NCBI GenBank assembly: GCA_022432975.1
Contig: CM039516.1
Location: forward strand, 30,892,051-30,956,050
Source: Begonia masoniana
Lineage: Eukaryota; Streptophyta; Magnoliopsida; Cucurbitales; Begoniaceae
DNA: 64,000 nucleotides
Direction of reading: 5' to 3'
The position numbers were made by a program, and so were the translations under genes. The notes beneath the pieces were generated by a model, which did not search any database, was not told where the DNA came from, and saw nothing but the letters and a program-made list of their open reading frames with translations. Below are positions 47,034-57,114 of the stretch, piece by piece (positions within the stretch are counted from its first letter, which is position 1; every line of letters begins with the position of its first letter).

Positions 47034-48075
47034 GTCTGTGGACGATAAGGTCCAGTTAAGTATTTTATAAGAGAAAGTCATCGTCCAAAGTCTGTGGACG
47101 ATAAGGTCCAGTTAAGTATTTTATAAGAGAAAGTCATCGTCCAAAGTCTGTGGACGATAAGGTCCAGTTAAGTATTTTATAAGAGAAAGTCATCATCCAA
47201 AGTCTGTGGACGATAAGGTCCAGTTAAGTATTTTATAAGAGAAAGTCATCGTCCAAAGTCTGTGGACGATAAGGTCCAGTTAAGTATTTTATAAGAGAAA
47301 GTCATCGTCCAAAGTCTGTGGACGATAAGGTCCAGTTAAGTATTTTATAAGAGAAAGTCATCGTCCAAAGTCTGTGGACGATAAGGTCCAGTTAAGTATT
47401 TTATAAGAGAAAGTCATCGTCCAAAGTCTGTGGACGATAAGGTCCAGTTAAGTATTTTATAAGAGAAAGTCATCGTCCAAAGTCTGTGGACGATAAGGTC
47501 CAGTTAAGTATTTTATAAGAGAAAGTCATCGTCCAAAGTCTGTGGACGATAAGGTCCAGTTAAGTATTTTATAAGAGAAAGTCATCGTCCAAAGTCTGTG
47601 GACGATAAGGTCCAGTTAAGTATTTTATAAGAGAAAGTCATCGTCCAAAGTCTGTGGACGATAAGGTCCAGTTAAGTATTTTATAAGAGAAAGTCATCGT
47701 CCAAAGTCTGTGGACGATAAGGTCCAGTTAAGTATTTTATAAGAGAAAGTCATCGTCCAAAGTCTGTGGACGATAAGGTCCAGTTAAGTATTTTATAAGA
47801 GAAAGTCATCGTCCAAAGTCTGTGGACGATAAGGTCCAGTTAAGTATTTTATAAGAGAAAGTCATCGTCCAAAGTCTGTGGACGATAAGGTCCAGTTAAG
47901 TATTTTATAGGAGAAAGTCATCGTCCAAAGTCTGTGGACGATAAGGTCCAGTTAAGTATTTTATAGGAGAAAGTCATCATCCAAAGTCTGAGGACGATAA
48001 GCTCCAGTTAAGTATTTTATAAGAGAAAGTCATCGTCCAAAGTCTGTGGACGATAAGGATCAGTTAAGTATTATG
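47034..48075. repeat. 56-bp minisatellite, 18 full copies
   Basis: Units start GTCTGTGGACGATAAGG at 47034 and repeat exactly every 56 bases to 48041, followed by a partial nineteenth unit. Most units are identical; a few carry single changes (ATCATCC, TATAGGAG, AAGCTCC in the last units). Each unit holds TGGACGAT and, 33 bases on, ATCGTCCA, so every unit can form an 8-bp stem. Changes concentrate at the right edge, as expected for expansion from the interior. Confidence 0.97.
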
Positions 48076-48104
48076 ACAAGAAAGTCAGCGTCCACAGTCA
48101 GCTT

Positions 48105-48400
48105 CCAAAGTCTGTGGACGATGAGTTTATGTAGCCCGTGGACTGGGGACGATAAAGTCACGTGGTCCGTGGACGAATGAGACGAAACCCGAGTGGAATT
48201 TATTCCCCGTCTGCTTTATAGGACGATAAATTTTAGTTAAGTATTCTGGCAGAGAAACTCAATCGTCCACACTGACTACTGTTTTCAGTCGTCCACACCG
48301 CCTACAGTTTCAGTCGTCCACACCGACTATTGTGTCAAACGTCCACACCTTCTTAGGTTTTGTCGTCCACGCTTCCTAAGGCTTTTGTCGTCCAAACCCG
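48105..48400. repeat. Dispersed CGTCCACAC repeats beside the 56-bp array
   Basis: CGTCCACA or close variants occur at least six times between about 48262 and 48394 at 20-35-base spacing, mostly preceded by TCAGT or TTTGT. They share the GGACGA word with the 56-bp array but in the opposite orientation. Confidence 0.7.
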
Positions 48401-48660
48401 ATAGAGAGAATTAGCTATCCCAACCACGATTCAAATTGAAGAAACCCGAGAGAAGTTAAGTGTTATTTATCCCGACCATTGTTCAAATTTATGAAACCCG
48501 AGAGGAAAAATACTGTTCCTTCGATGAAGCCCGAGAGGAAAAACTTAATTCTCTGCCTGTCTTTATTGTTTTAGTATTGACGCCTAAGTTTAAATTATTA
48601 CTGAGGTTTCCACAATTAGATAGACTTCCGCTGAATAAAGTAATTAGTCTTTGAATGTTG

Positions 48661-48911
48661 GTAGATACAGATTTAATGCCTGAGTCTATTCTCTCACGAT
48701 TGATGAACGAATGAAAAGGAAAATGAATCGATAAATGAAAAATGAATATTGTATGAGAATAGACGAGGGTAATAGGCAAGTTTACTTATAAGACAGAGCA
48801 AGAATGGAAAGCCAATGGCAGATTGAGTCTTTGGTTATAGAGGTCTATTTGACAGAGCAGCTCACTTTGGCTTAAAACGAAGGAAAGTAGACAGGTTTAA
48901 ACAAGATGGCA
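48661..48911. other. Intergenic sequence downstream of the AAE1-like gene
   Basis: No gene is seen. It lies between the LTR remnant and the 3' end of the minus-strand gene. The polyadenylation signal-like hexamer is just to its right. Confidence 0.4.
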
Positions 48912-48917
48912 TTTATT
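48912..48917 (-). terminator. Polyadenylation signal-like AATAAA
   Basis: On the minus strand AATAAA lies about 120 bases after the stop codon of the acyl-activating enzyme gene, a suitable distance for the 3' UTR end. Confidence 0.5.
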
Positions 48918-49034
48918 TTAGGGACAATCAACGATGATCCGCAAATAAGACATTGAAGTTTGAGCATGGTTCCATCTCCATTTTTTAGCTGGAAAAGGAC
49001 GCCCAAATGCTCTGAATTAATCGCCCAAGAGTGT

Positions 49035-50897
49035 TCAAGAAAGACTCCCCATTGCCTTGGCTCTCTCTCTCAATATAAATTTCTGTATCTTCCCCGTAGA
49101 AGTTATAGGGAGATCATCGAAAACGACTGTTCGAGGGGACATGTAGTGCGGCAATCGATTCCGGCAGTAATCAATAATTTCTGTAGCATTGACATGGAAT
49201 CCTTCCTTCAACTTAACAAATGCACAGGGCGTCTCCCCCCAGTGATCATCCGGCCGAGCAACCACCGCAGCCTCCAGAATTGCTGGATGCCCAAACAGAA
49301 CAGTCTCCACCTCCACTGTGCTTATGTTCTCTCCCCCAGAAACAATTATGTCCTTGAGCCGATCCTTGACCTCTATGTAGCTATCCGGATGTTTAACGCC
49401 GGCATCTCCACTTCTAAACCACCCCCCTCTGAAAGCTTCCTCGGTTGCTTTCCTGTCTTTCAGGTAGCCGCTCATCACTGTGTTTCCTCTGAACATAACC
49501 TCGCCAATCGTTTTGCCATCTGCCGGCAGGCTAGCCATGGTCCGCGGATCTTTTACATCGACCTCCTGCAACCCGAGATGGCGCACTCCTTGTCGAGCTT
49601 TGACTCGACATTTTTCTTCCAAAGGCAGCGAATCCCACTCCGGCTTCCACACGCAGTACGTAGCAGGGCCGTATGTTTCGGTGAGGCCATACAAATGGCA
49701 GACGTTAAAACCCATTTCTTCCATTTTGGATAGTATCTGCGGAGGCGGTGGTGAACCACCTGTTATGACCTCAACCTTGTGTGGAAGTGGCTTCTGATCG
49801 CTGGCCGGAGAATTCGCCATCATGTTCAGAACGGTCGGTGCTCCGCCCATGTGTGTCACATTATGCATAGCTAGGCTATTAAATATGGCTTTTGACGATA
49901 CTTTTCGGAGACATATGTTCGTGCCTCCTTGAGCGGCGATCCCCCAAGTAAGGCACCACCCATTGCAATGAAACATTGGAGCAGTCCAAAGGTAAATTGG
50001 CATTGGCCCCATACCAGACAGAAAAAGAGTTGCTAAGGTATTAAGATATGCACCCCTGTGACTGTAAACTACCCCTTTAGGCTTAGATGTCGTTCCAGAG
50101 GTGTAATTTATGCTGATTGGATCCCACTCACTATTTGGTTCTTTTACCTCAAACCCATTATCACCCGTGGCCAGAAGAGCTTCGTATTCGCAATAATTCG
50201 AGCTCAATGCAGTTGCAGATGATGTACCAGTAGAATCAGAGCCATAGTCCTGAATAAAAACGAGGATTGGTGATATTTTCCACCCAGATTGTTGAAGAAG
50301 ATTGAGTGCTTCGCTGGCGATTTCGAAAAATTGGCAGTCCACAAAAATGATCTTGGCTTCTGAATGTTTCAGCAAGACCGACACCATGGCCGAATCATGG
50401 CGCACATTTAGAGTACAAATTATGGCACCCGCCATTGGCACTGCAAAATGAAGCTCGTACATTGCAGGGACATTAGGAGCCATAGCTGCTACCTTCTCAA
50501 TCAATATTATGAAGTACAATCAGATTTTCTTTCACACAAAAACAAAACAAGGAACAGAAGTTCAAATTTTGGAAATGAAAATTCTAACCACGTCCCCACG
50601 GGAAACTCCCAACTGGGTCAGAGCAGAAGCTAGTTTAAGACATCGTTCATTGGTTTCGCCCCAACAGTACTTCAAAGAACCATAGACAACTGAGGGTCTA
50701 TCGCCAAAAACTTTGGCCGATCGATCCAAGAAACTTATAGGAGAGAGAGGAGCGTAATTTGCAGGGCATCGAACAAGAACCTCCATTGATTTCCAAGATT
50801 CTGGCTCACTGCAGAAGCTCCTGCAGCTTAGGGAAAGAGTCCTCTGCAGCAGAGGAAAGAGAAAGAATGGATATCTGCGGAAACCGATCATGGTCAT
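49035..50897 (-). CDS. AAE1: Acyl-activating enzyme 1-like AMP-dependent acyl-CoA synthetase
   Basis: This enzyme adenylates a carboxylic acid with ATP and transfers it to CoA; the natural substrate cannot be read from sequence. It has two exons: 50897-50589 and 50492-49035. The 96-base intron (50588-50493) begins GTTAGA and ends GAGAAG; joining gives GDV|VAAMAPN in frame, 588 residues in all. Motifs are ATP-binding [11 protein letters not shown] (about 233-243), [16 protein letters not shown] (about 371), FRSGDAG (about 463), [16 protein letters not shown] and the C-terminal catalytic Lys in TSTGK (about 571). The length fits plant AAE1 and related BZO1-type enzymes. The first 35 residues are rich in Arg, Ser and Leu and look like a mitochondrial presequence. 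The protein ends GSLS with no clear peroxisomal tripeptide. A second ATG lies two codons in. No break is seen; it is the only convincing host gene here. Confidence 0.95.
50493..50588 (-). other. Intron of AAE1-like gene
   Basis: This 96-base, T-rich intron on the minus strand has GT and AG ends (GTTAGAATTT...GATTGAGAAG). It falls after GDV, joining to [11 protein letters not shown], and keeps the frame. Confidence 0.85.
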
Positions 50898-52368
50898 GGA
50901 GAATTCACCTCCGATGGGCTGCGCCTAGTACTGGCCGGCTCTAAAATTGAATAAATGAGTTTGAGATACGCAAATATCTACTTCTGCCATCAGGGTTCGA
51001 AGGAAGAACACCATGAGATTTAGTTCTAGTCAAACGCCGAGCAAAAACCATCGTCTTCACATTGACGAGACGTGTCGAGTTGATCTCCACCGTGGATAAG
51101 GGTGACTAAACAGTCAATGTTGTTTGTATTTGCTCGTAGCAAGTCCATCAAATTCAGATGAAATATAAGGAAATGCGTGAATTGACTCATTAGCCAATCA
51201 TGATCTCTATGATCTCATTAATCAATTTTATTAAATTAAAAAAATGTGGCCGTTTTTAGATGATAGAGGACGAAATTTTGAACCAAAATTTTTCAATATA
51301 TAAAATCATTTAGATATTTAAATATACAAGATACGCAGAATTGTTTTGCAAAAAATAACACTACCCAAGTGCACATGTCGCAATTAAGTAGTACCGATTC
51401 CATGAAGACAAATATACAAAAATCAAATATATTCAAAACATTCTCAGAATTAAATAATAAATTACTGAAACAAAAACAATTACTTGGATAAGAAATTCAA
51501 ATAAGAGAAGTATGAGCTAGATTTGATTTCCCTTACTAGATAATTTTTACTACAAAAACTATAAGAAATGTTGATGCAATTCCTATCTTAAGTTGTATAA
51601 AATAAAAATTTTAATATTTATTCATGCATATCATACATTGAATGAAATAGTAAATAAATATGTATTGTATTTTCTTATCCTAGTCAATAAATGTTTAGTT
51701 CATAAAAAAGAAGAGTGATACAACAAAGAATTCAGCATAATTAAAATAAAAAGAAAATATAAATATTCTTCTTCACTGTTTGATAAGCAAGCCGACCGCC
51801 TATTGTTGAAATCTACTTCTAGAGATAAATTCATCTTCAACTTTTCTTCTCCTTTCCTCGTCTTCTTTTTTAAATCGCTTTTCTTAACCGTCTTTTCCCT
51901 CTTTGTCGTCACAAATCAAATTTTAAAATTCTAATACAGCTTTCCCTCTCTTTCTCCTACTTTTTAAAACTCCAAAATTTCTTTCGTGTCTTTAACAACT
52001 TCTCTTTCTCTTCTTTCCTCTCCTAGAACTTTTCTTTAAACAATCATAGCTCTTTCTCTATTCTCTAGATTTATCATCCTCCACGTCAACTAATCAACAT
52101 CAATTTACAATAAATATTCATTATGAATAAATCTTCTTTAAAAAGAAATAAGAATAACTAAAAAATTGATGTTCTGCTCGATATTGTAGTATTCTCTAAC
52201 AGAATATATATTTTTATTTGCTTTATTACTTATTTTTAGCAATATACACATAAAATGCACTTATGAAATGACTCTTATAGAGACTTAACAAGAATATGAA
52301 AGACAATTTCTTGGTATAAAACTTACTATCATTGAGGTAGGGTCTAATAAGCTAAATACAAACTAATT
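50898..52368. other. AAE1-like gene upstream region and AT-rich spacer
   Basis: The first 200 bases hold the promoter side of the minus-strand gene; no certain TATA box is claimed. The rest is AT-rich with no supported gene; the short minus-strand frame at 51700-51912 (Lys-rich) looks like chance. Confidence 0.4.
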
Positions 52369-53100
52369 AGATTGATGAGAACTACGAGTATAGTAAACCT
52401 GACATCCTTCAATAACTGCGAAATAAAACTCAAGAACACCTTTGAACCATATGAAAAGAAACTTGACAAGATCGAACTTTGTCTGATTGAACAAAAGCTA
52501 TCAAACAAAGAGCTAGACTCGGACCAAACTTGTTAGTAGAATCAAAACTATCAATTTGATCTCTCAAATTTTACCTTAAAAAAGATATAGTTCTTTAACA
52601 AAGAATCCAAGAGAAAATTTTCTCAAAAATTCAAAAGTTTATTCATCATAAATTATTCCCAAAGTGTTACAACTCTAGTGTTGACTAGAATAAAATAAAT
52701 ATTAAAAATAATAAAAATATCCCTAAGAATTTAAATTAGATTGATGAGAACTACGAGTATATTAAACCTGACATCCTTCAATAACGCGAAATAAAACTCA
52801 AGAACACCTTTGAACCATATGAAAAGAAACTTGACAAGATCGAACTTTGCTGATTGAACAAAAGCTATCAAACAAAGAGCTAGACTCGGACCCAAACTTG
52901 TTAGTAAGAATCAAAACTATCAATTTGATCTCTCAAATTTTACCTTAAAAAAGATATAGTTCTTTACAAAGAATCCAAGAGAAAATTTTCTCAAAAATTC
53001 AAAGTTTATTTCATCATAAATTATTCCCAAAGTGTTACAACTCTAGTGTTGACTATAATAAAATAAATATTAAAATAATAAAATATCACCTAAGAATTTA
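52369..53100. repeat. 365-bp tandem duplication of LTR-like sequence
   Basis: Two near-identical units begin TTAGATTGATGAGAACTACG at about 52370 and 52736, and differ by a few single-base indels. The wording (TGATGAGAA...CTTGAC...ATCAAATTGAT-like, CTCAAATTTTA) is related to the LTRs at 20220 and 21786, so this is probably a fragment of the same repeat family. Confidence 0.85.
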
Positions 53101-53195
53101 TTATAGAAAGCAATCTAGGGTTAAAGAAATTAAACTAATACATAAAAATAAGAATAAAGTTATGGAAATATGAAAAAATGTAAGTTTTGACGCGA

Positions 53196-53345
53196 AATGT
53201 TGAGCTGAGGCGTGCTGGAATGCGCAGCACCCCGCACAGGGGTGCCTGCGGGCGCAGGGTGCTGGGACGCGGGGCGCAAGGACATGCGTGCGTGCAGCCT
53301 GCAAGACGCTCGCTGGGCACACGCACCGAATGCTGGGGCTGCCTC
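53196..53345. other. GC-rich island in AT-rich repeat
   Basis: About 150 bases are rich in GCGC, GGGGCG and CTGGG words, in contrast with the surrounding AT-rich sequence. The related LTRs have a shorter GC-rich stretch at the same relative place (20690-20760 and 22250-22330: TGCACACTTGCTTGCCTGCA). It is likely part of the LTR family rather than a gene, although several frames are open through it. Confidence 0.5.
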
Positions 53346-53400
53346 AATTTTGATATTTTTCCATTTTTGGCAACTACATGCATCTCCATACGTATCCATG

Positions 53401-54465
53401 GTTTTGGATTCATGTTGTGGTGACTCTTTTTCTTAGATTTTCATTACCAAATCATGTAGCTTTTTGTACTTTTGGTCTCTTTTATCTTCTAATGAATCAT
53501 GGTTCTTAGTCTTGAGATTTGTTGTACCTAGGTTTGTATCATAGATTCTAGAACATTGAGCTAATGTTTTATTTGTTATTCTGAATGGTCAAAGATGTAC
53601 AAATTTTATGATTCTATTAATAAGGCAATTCTGAAACATGAAATACCCAGTTCGTTAAGGGATTTAGGGAGAAGATAAGATTAAAGTGGTTGTCTTTGAA
53701 GTAGAATTTCTTTTTCTTCTTAGGGTTCCTACGGACAATGATCAAATAAAATCTAGAATAAGACAAAACTAAGATATTTTCCATTCACAATTAAGAGGTT
53801 GCACTTGAAGTGCAAACTCAATAACCTCAAGAACTAATGTCATTGAAGAGATCAACCAGATAAAGAAAAAGTGCAAAATTATTGAATGACCATATCATTT
53901 TTTTCTAAGAACTTGAGATACAAAGTTGAAATGGTGGAGAATGGTCCTATAAACTTCCATCAAGTCATGCAACGTTATCCAAAGTGGATTAATGTCATGA
54001 ATTAAGAGATGAGATCTATGAAAAACAAAGATGTTTGGAATCTTATCCTATTGCTTGAAGGTTGGTAAGCCCATTAGTTGCAAATGAATGTTTAAAACAA
54101 AGAACAAATTGTATTTTCTTTCTTTCCTTTCGTTTTTTTTTTTCTTTTTTTAAGAATGAATAAATTGTATTTTCTATCTCACTATCTACATATAATATTA
54201 ATTTTTTTAACCATTTTAATTTTTTTAATTAAATAATTATATTTTTATCATCATTTATCAATTTAACTCCTTTAATAATGTAAATTTATTATTTTCATCT
54301 CTTTAAATTTATATCAATACTATTTTATTTGCTAAGTTAATGTCTTTAATATGGCTAATACTCGATGAAATTATTTTACCATCAATAGTATTGATTAAAA
54401 GTTGAACAAATAATCACATTACATGATTATTTTAATGTAGCATTTATATTTGTCTATCATAATTT
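53401..54465. other. AT-rich spacer, no supported gene
   Basis: A relic around 53900-54080 (VMQRYPKWINVMN and MRSMKNKDVWNLI on the plus strand) resembles the copia region just before reverse transcriptase, but it is too short and broken to assign firmly. Confidence 0.4.
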
Positions 54466-54765
54466 GAGGTGTTAAACGGGCAAGGTGACTCGCCAGCATG
54501 TCCACTCGGCTCGACAATCATTTACTTTTTTACTAAAAATTCTTTAATTATTTATCTCTTTGAAATTATTAGAAATATTTATTTATATTCGACTCGTTAG
54601 TCTCGACTCGTTAAGTTCGTTGAGCCAGCTTGTTAGGCTCATGGCACACAAGCTAGCTCGAGTTCAAATTTTTTGGGTGGACTCGTTAAACTCGGCAAGG
54701 TAGGCTCAGTGAGGTTAGCTTTTTCAAGCTCAGTTCGGTTCGGCTAGACTCGGATGACACCTTTG
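54466..54765. mobile_element. Possible non-autonomous DNA element (hAT-like ends)
   Basis: The segment starts GAGGTGTTAAACGGGC and ends GGATGACACCTTT, imperfect inverted ends resembling the GGGGTGTCAAACGGG ends of small hAT-related plant elements. The interior is full of GACTCGTT, GGCTCGG and AGCTCGAG words, as is common in such repeats. No 8-bp target duplication could be found, so the call is weak. Confidence 0.35.
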
Positions 54766-55604
54766 TTGGCTGTATATGTACCATTGATGGTTTAGTTACC
54801 TATAAATGTTGATCTTAAATTGATGTGATTGATAAAACAGATTATACTTCTGATAACGATGGCAATTCCCTGGCTCATAAGGATATTACGCATTATACAA
54901 TTATAAGAATGATATATGGTCCTGAGTAAAAGATTTTTGGATCAGTTAACAATGACATGGAGGGGATAAAATATTATTGGGAATATAATATAATTCACCG
55001 CCATGAACATTTCAATGCCTTTTATTCGAAGATTTCTTTCAAATTCAATGGATCGTATGAATATATTTATAAATTGAGACAACAAAGAGTAATTTATCTA
55101 AAATCTCAGTGTTGCTTCAAGATTCTTGCACCCACACGTTCCTCTCTAATAGCCAAGAATGTCTTTTGTGATGATGACTTTCGTAAACTCTCGACAGTTT
55201 GATCAATTTTTCCCTCTCCATTCTCGGGTTCTCTCAAACCAATCATCTCTCCTCTCTCACGATTCCAATGGCAAAATAAAAGTTCAATTCTAATTTTTAT
55301 TTAATTTTAAAATTACTATTATGTACGTTTTATCTTTCGTTAGTTATTGTTTTATCCTTCGGTTTACAGTAACTATAAAATTGAAGTTAATTAACTTTGA
55401 GCTTAATTAATTAGATTAATTAATATATACCACATGTGGGCGTCTCATTGGCCGATAATTTTTCATCGCACCAATAGAGAAGTCATGTCACAACGTGTCC
55501 TGACCTGCTTTATTCTCAATTTCAAGTACAACACCAACTTTTGACATTCTAAAGTCGACAATCAACTTTAACTGTCAGGACCCAGAGGCAGACCTGATAG
55601 AATG
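54766..55604. other. AT-rich spacer and repeat remnant
   Basis: The part at 55370-55580 is similar to 29760-29990 (shared CGCACCAATA, CATGTCAC and ACACCAACTTTTGA words). The open frame at 54957-55202 matches nothing known to me. Confidence 0.35.
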
Positions 55605-55653
55605 ATGGGTTGAGTGACTTGATTTTCGGAGAGAACCCGATCACTCAACCCAT
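55605..55653. repeat. 13-bp perfect inverted repeat
   Basis: ATGGGTTGAGTGA (55605-55617) and TCACTCAACCCAT (55641-55653) are separated by 23 bases. They would form a stable hairpin in RNA or single-stranded DNA. Confidence 0.85.
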
Positions 55654-56314
55654 GTCTTGGTTTGTAGTGGAAGTATTGAACACAATTCAAAGTCAAGATC
55701 CACACATTAATTACTAGTATAATAATGCGAGAAAGTAAGAAAAGTTCAATAAAATTTATTAATCGAAGCATCCAATACAACACAAGTAAAGGGAGTCCTC
55801 ATCAGAAATTCGATAACAAAACATAAATTAAATAAGCAACTGCCTCTAACTCCAGCTACTCGTTGTTATTATCCTTTCCTGGATAGAGAGGAGGTTGTTG
55901 CAAGTGAGTGACAAACTCAGTAGTCAGGTTATACTAAATATAATACATAGAAACTTCTTTTACCTTTCATTTCCAAAATATGAGTAGATTATAATGATTT
56001 TCAAAATATTGTCCCAAAAAACCTTTTTTCATCATTTTATTAAAACCACTCCACGAACCACCAATGAGGCAGTGACTCAAACATTGTCGTATACATAGAT
56101 GATTATACAATAATACGTCATTATCGTACTTTTCATATAAAAATTACCTCGACGAAAAAGGAGGGAGGATGTAAATTCTAGTATTTTTAAATACTGTCTT
56201 ATGTTATATTTGAGTGTAATAACTCATTAAGCTGTGAGGTTAAAAATGTAATTATGGAAAAGTTTGATAAATAGGATTAGGGAAACCCTATTCTCCATTT
56301 TTGGTCGCCAACAC

Positions 56315-57114
56315 TGTCACACCCCAAATGGGATCCAAGACAGAATGAGAAACAACCAACTCGAAAATCGAGTCAAACTCTTAATCTCATTTATTTGAAA
56401 AACGCAACAAAAAAATTATAAAATTAATAAAAATTCAGGGCCCGAAACACATGAATTAAACAGATCTAACAAATAACACCAGATAATGTGATAATATAAA
56501 AGTCCAAATAAAATAACTAAATGAAACATATAGAATAAAACTTACAAATTCTCAATAGTATCTAATTTTAAAATTTAAAATAAATCCTCAAATGAAAAGT
56601 TACTAAAATAGAGAGTCCTTGTAAAGAGATTTATCTCGAGCCGATAACTAGAACTCCTCTTGATTTGATCCTGAAAAGCGAAAGTCATTTGGGATGAGTC
56701 GACTAAACTTAATAGAAATAGAGTTTATTTCCAGCATTTATAAAATATTTATGCTTATACTCAACAATTAATACAGAATGGTACTTATCAATATATAAAT
56801 TAAGTAAACCCAACTATGATATTTTAAAAGAAATTTAGTGAAAATGAAGTCTCTCATAGACTTTCGAACACATTAGGCCATCAGCCATGATTTAAAAAAA
56901 ATAATGACACTTGGCGGTCGCAAACCACATCATTACCCTGATCAGCTTTAGGGTTTCGCGCCCAATGACACAGTTCTTCAGCTGTCCTATTAATTCTAGT
57001 TAAAATACATAATTCACATCAAATAATAAAGTATGCAATTGGTAAAGATGTGAATAAAACAATGACACAAAATTAAATAATTATTTTATGCTAAATAAAT
57101 GAACTCTTAAACTC
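56315..57114. repeat. LTR-like repeat, TGTCACACCCC family, copy 1
   Basis: It starts TGTCACACCCCAAATGGGAT and shares an ordered series of words with 62009-62600, for example CTCGAAAATCGA, the GTCGA(C/T)TAAACT box, and a CACAG(C)T...GCTG(T/C)C end. These two copies flank the truncated Tekay element. Copy 1 ends exactly where the Tekay RNase H fragment begins (about 57115). Confidence 0.5.

Larger units (their letters stand above)
44261..48660 (+). mobile_element. Tekay-type LTR, family 2 relative, interrupted
   Basis: It starts TGTAATATACGG, like the family-2 LTR at 59039 (TGTAATACCCGG). It keeps the same succession of landmarks: AGAGGTAAGTTTTCGTGA with GGCCTACACC (44672-44715), ATTTTTATCTCATAGGTG (45217-45236), the CCTCCACCTGA stretch (45279-45289), and a GATCGATTG zone (46946-46977). 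A solo LTR (45491-46828) splits it. A 56-bp array (47034-48075) occupies the region where the 59039 copy has its GATCGATC palindromes. The right end is uncertain; no TCACA terminus or primer-binding site is found, so the copy is solo or truncated. Confidence 0.7.

Noticed and set aside
47034..48075. CRISPR array (regular direct repeats)
   Set aside because: The whole 56-bp unit repeats without variable spacers, there are no cas genes, and the context is a plant LTR.
48960..49733. 257-codon open frame on the plus strand
   Set aside because: It lies opposite the well-supported AAE1-like exon 2 and shows no family similarity; it is a shadow frame.
53187..53436. Coding gene in the GC-rich island
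   Set aside because: Frames are open on both strands only because of composition, and related LTRs show a smaller GC-rich stretch at the same place.
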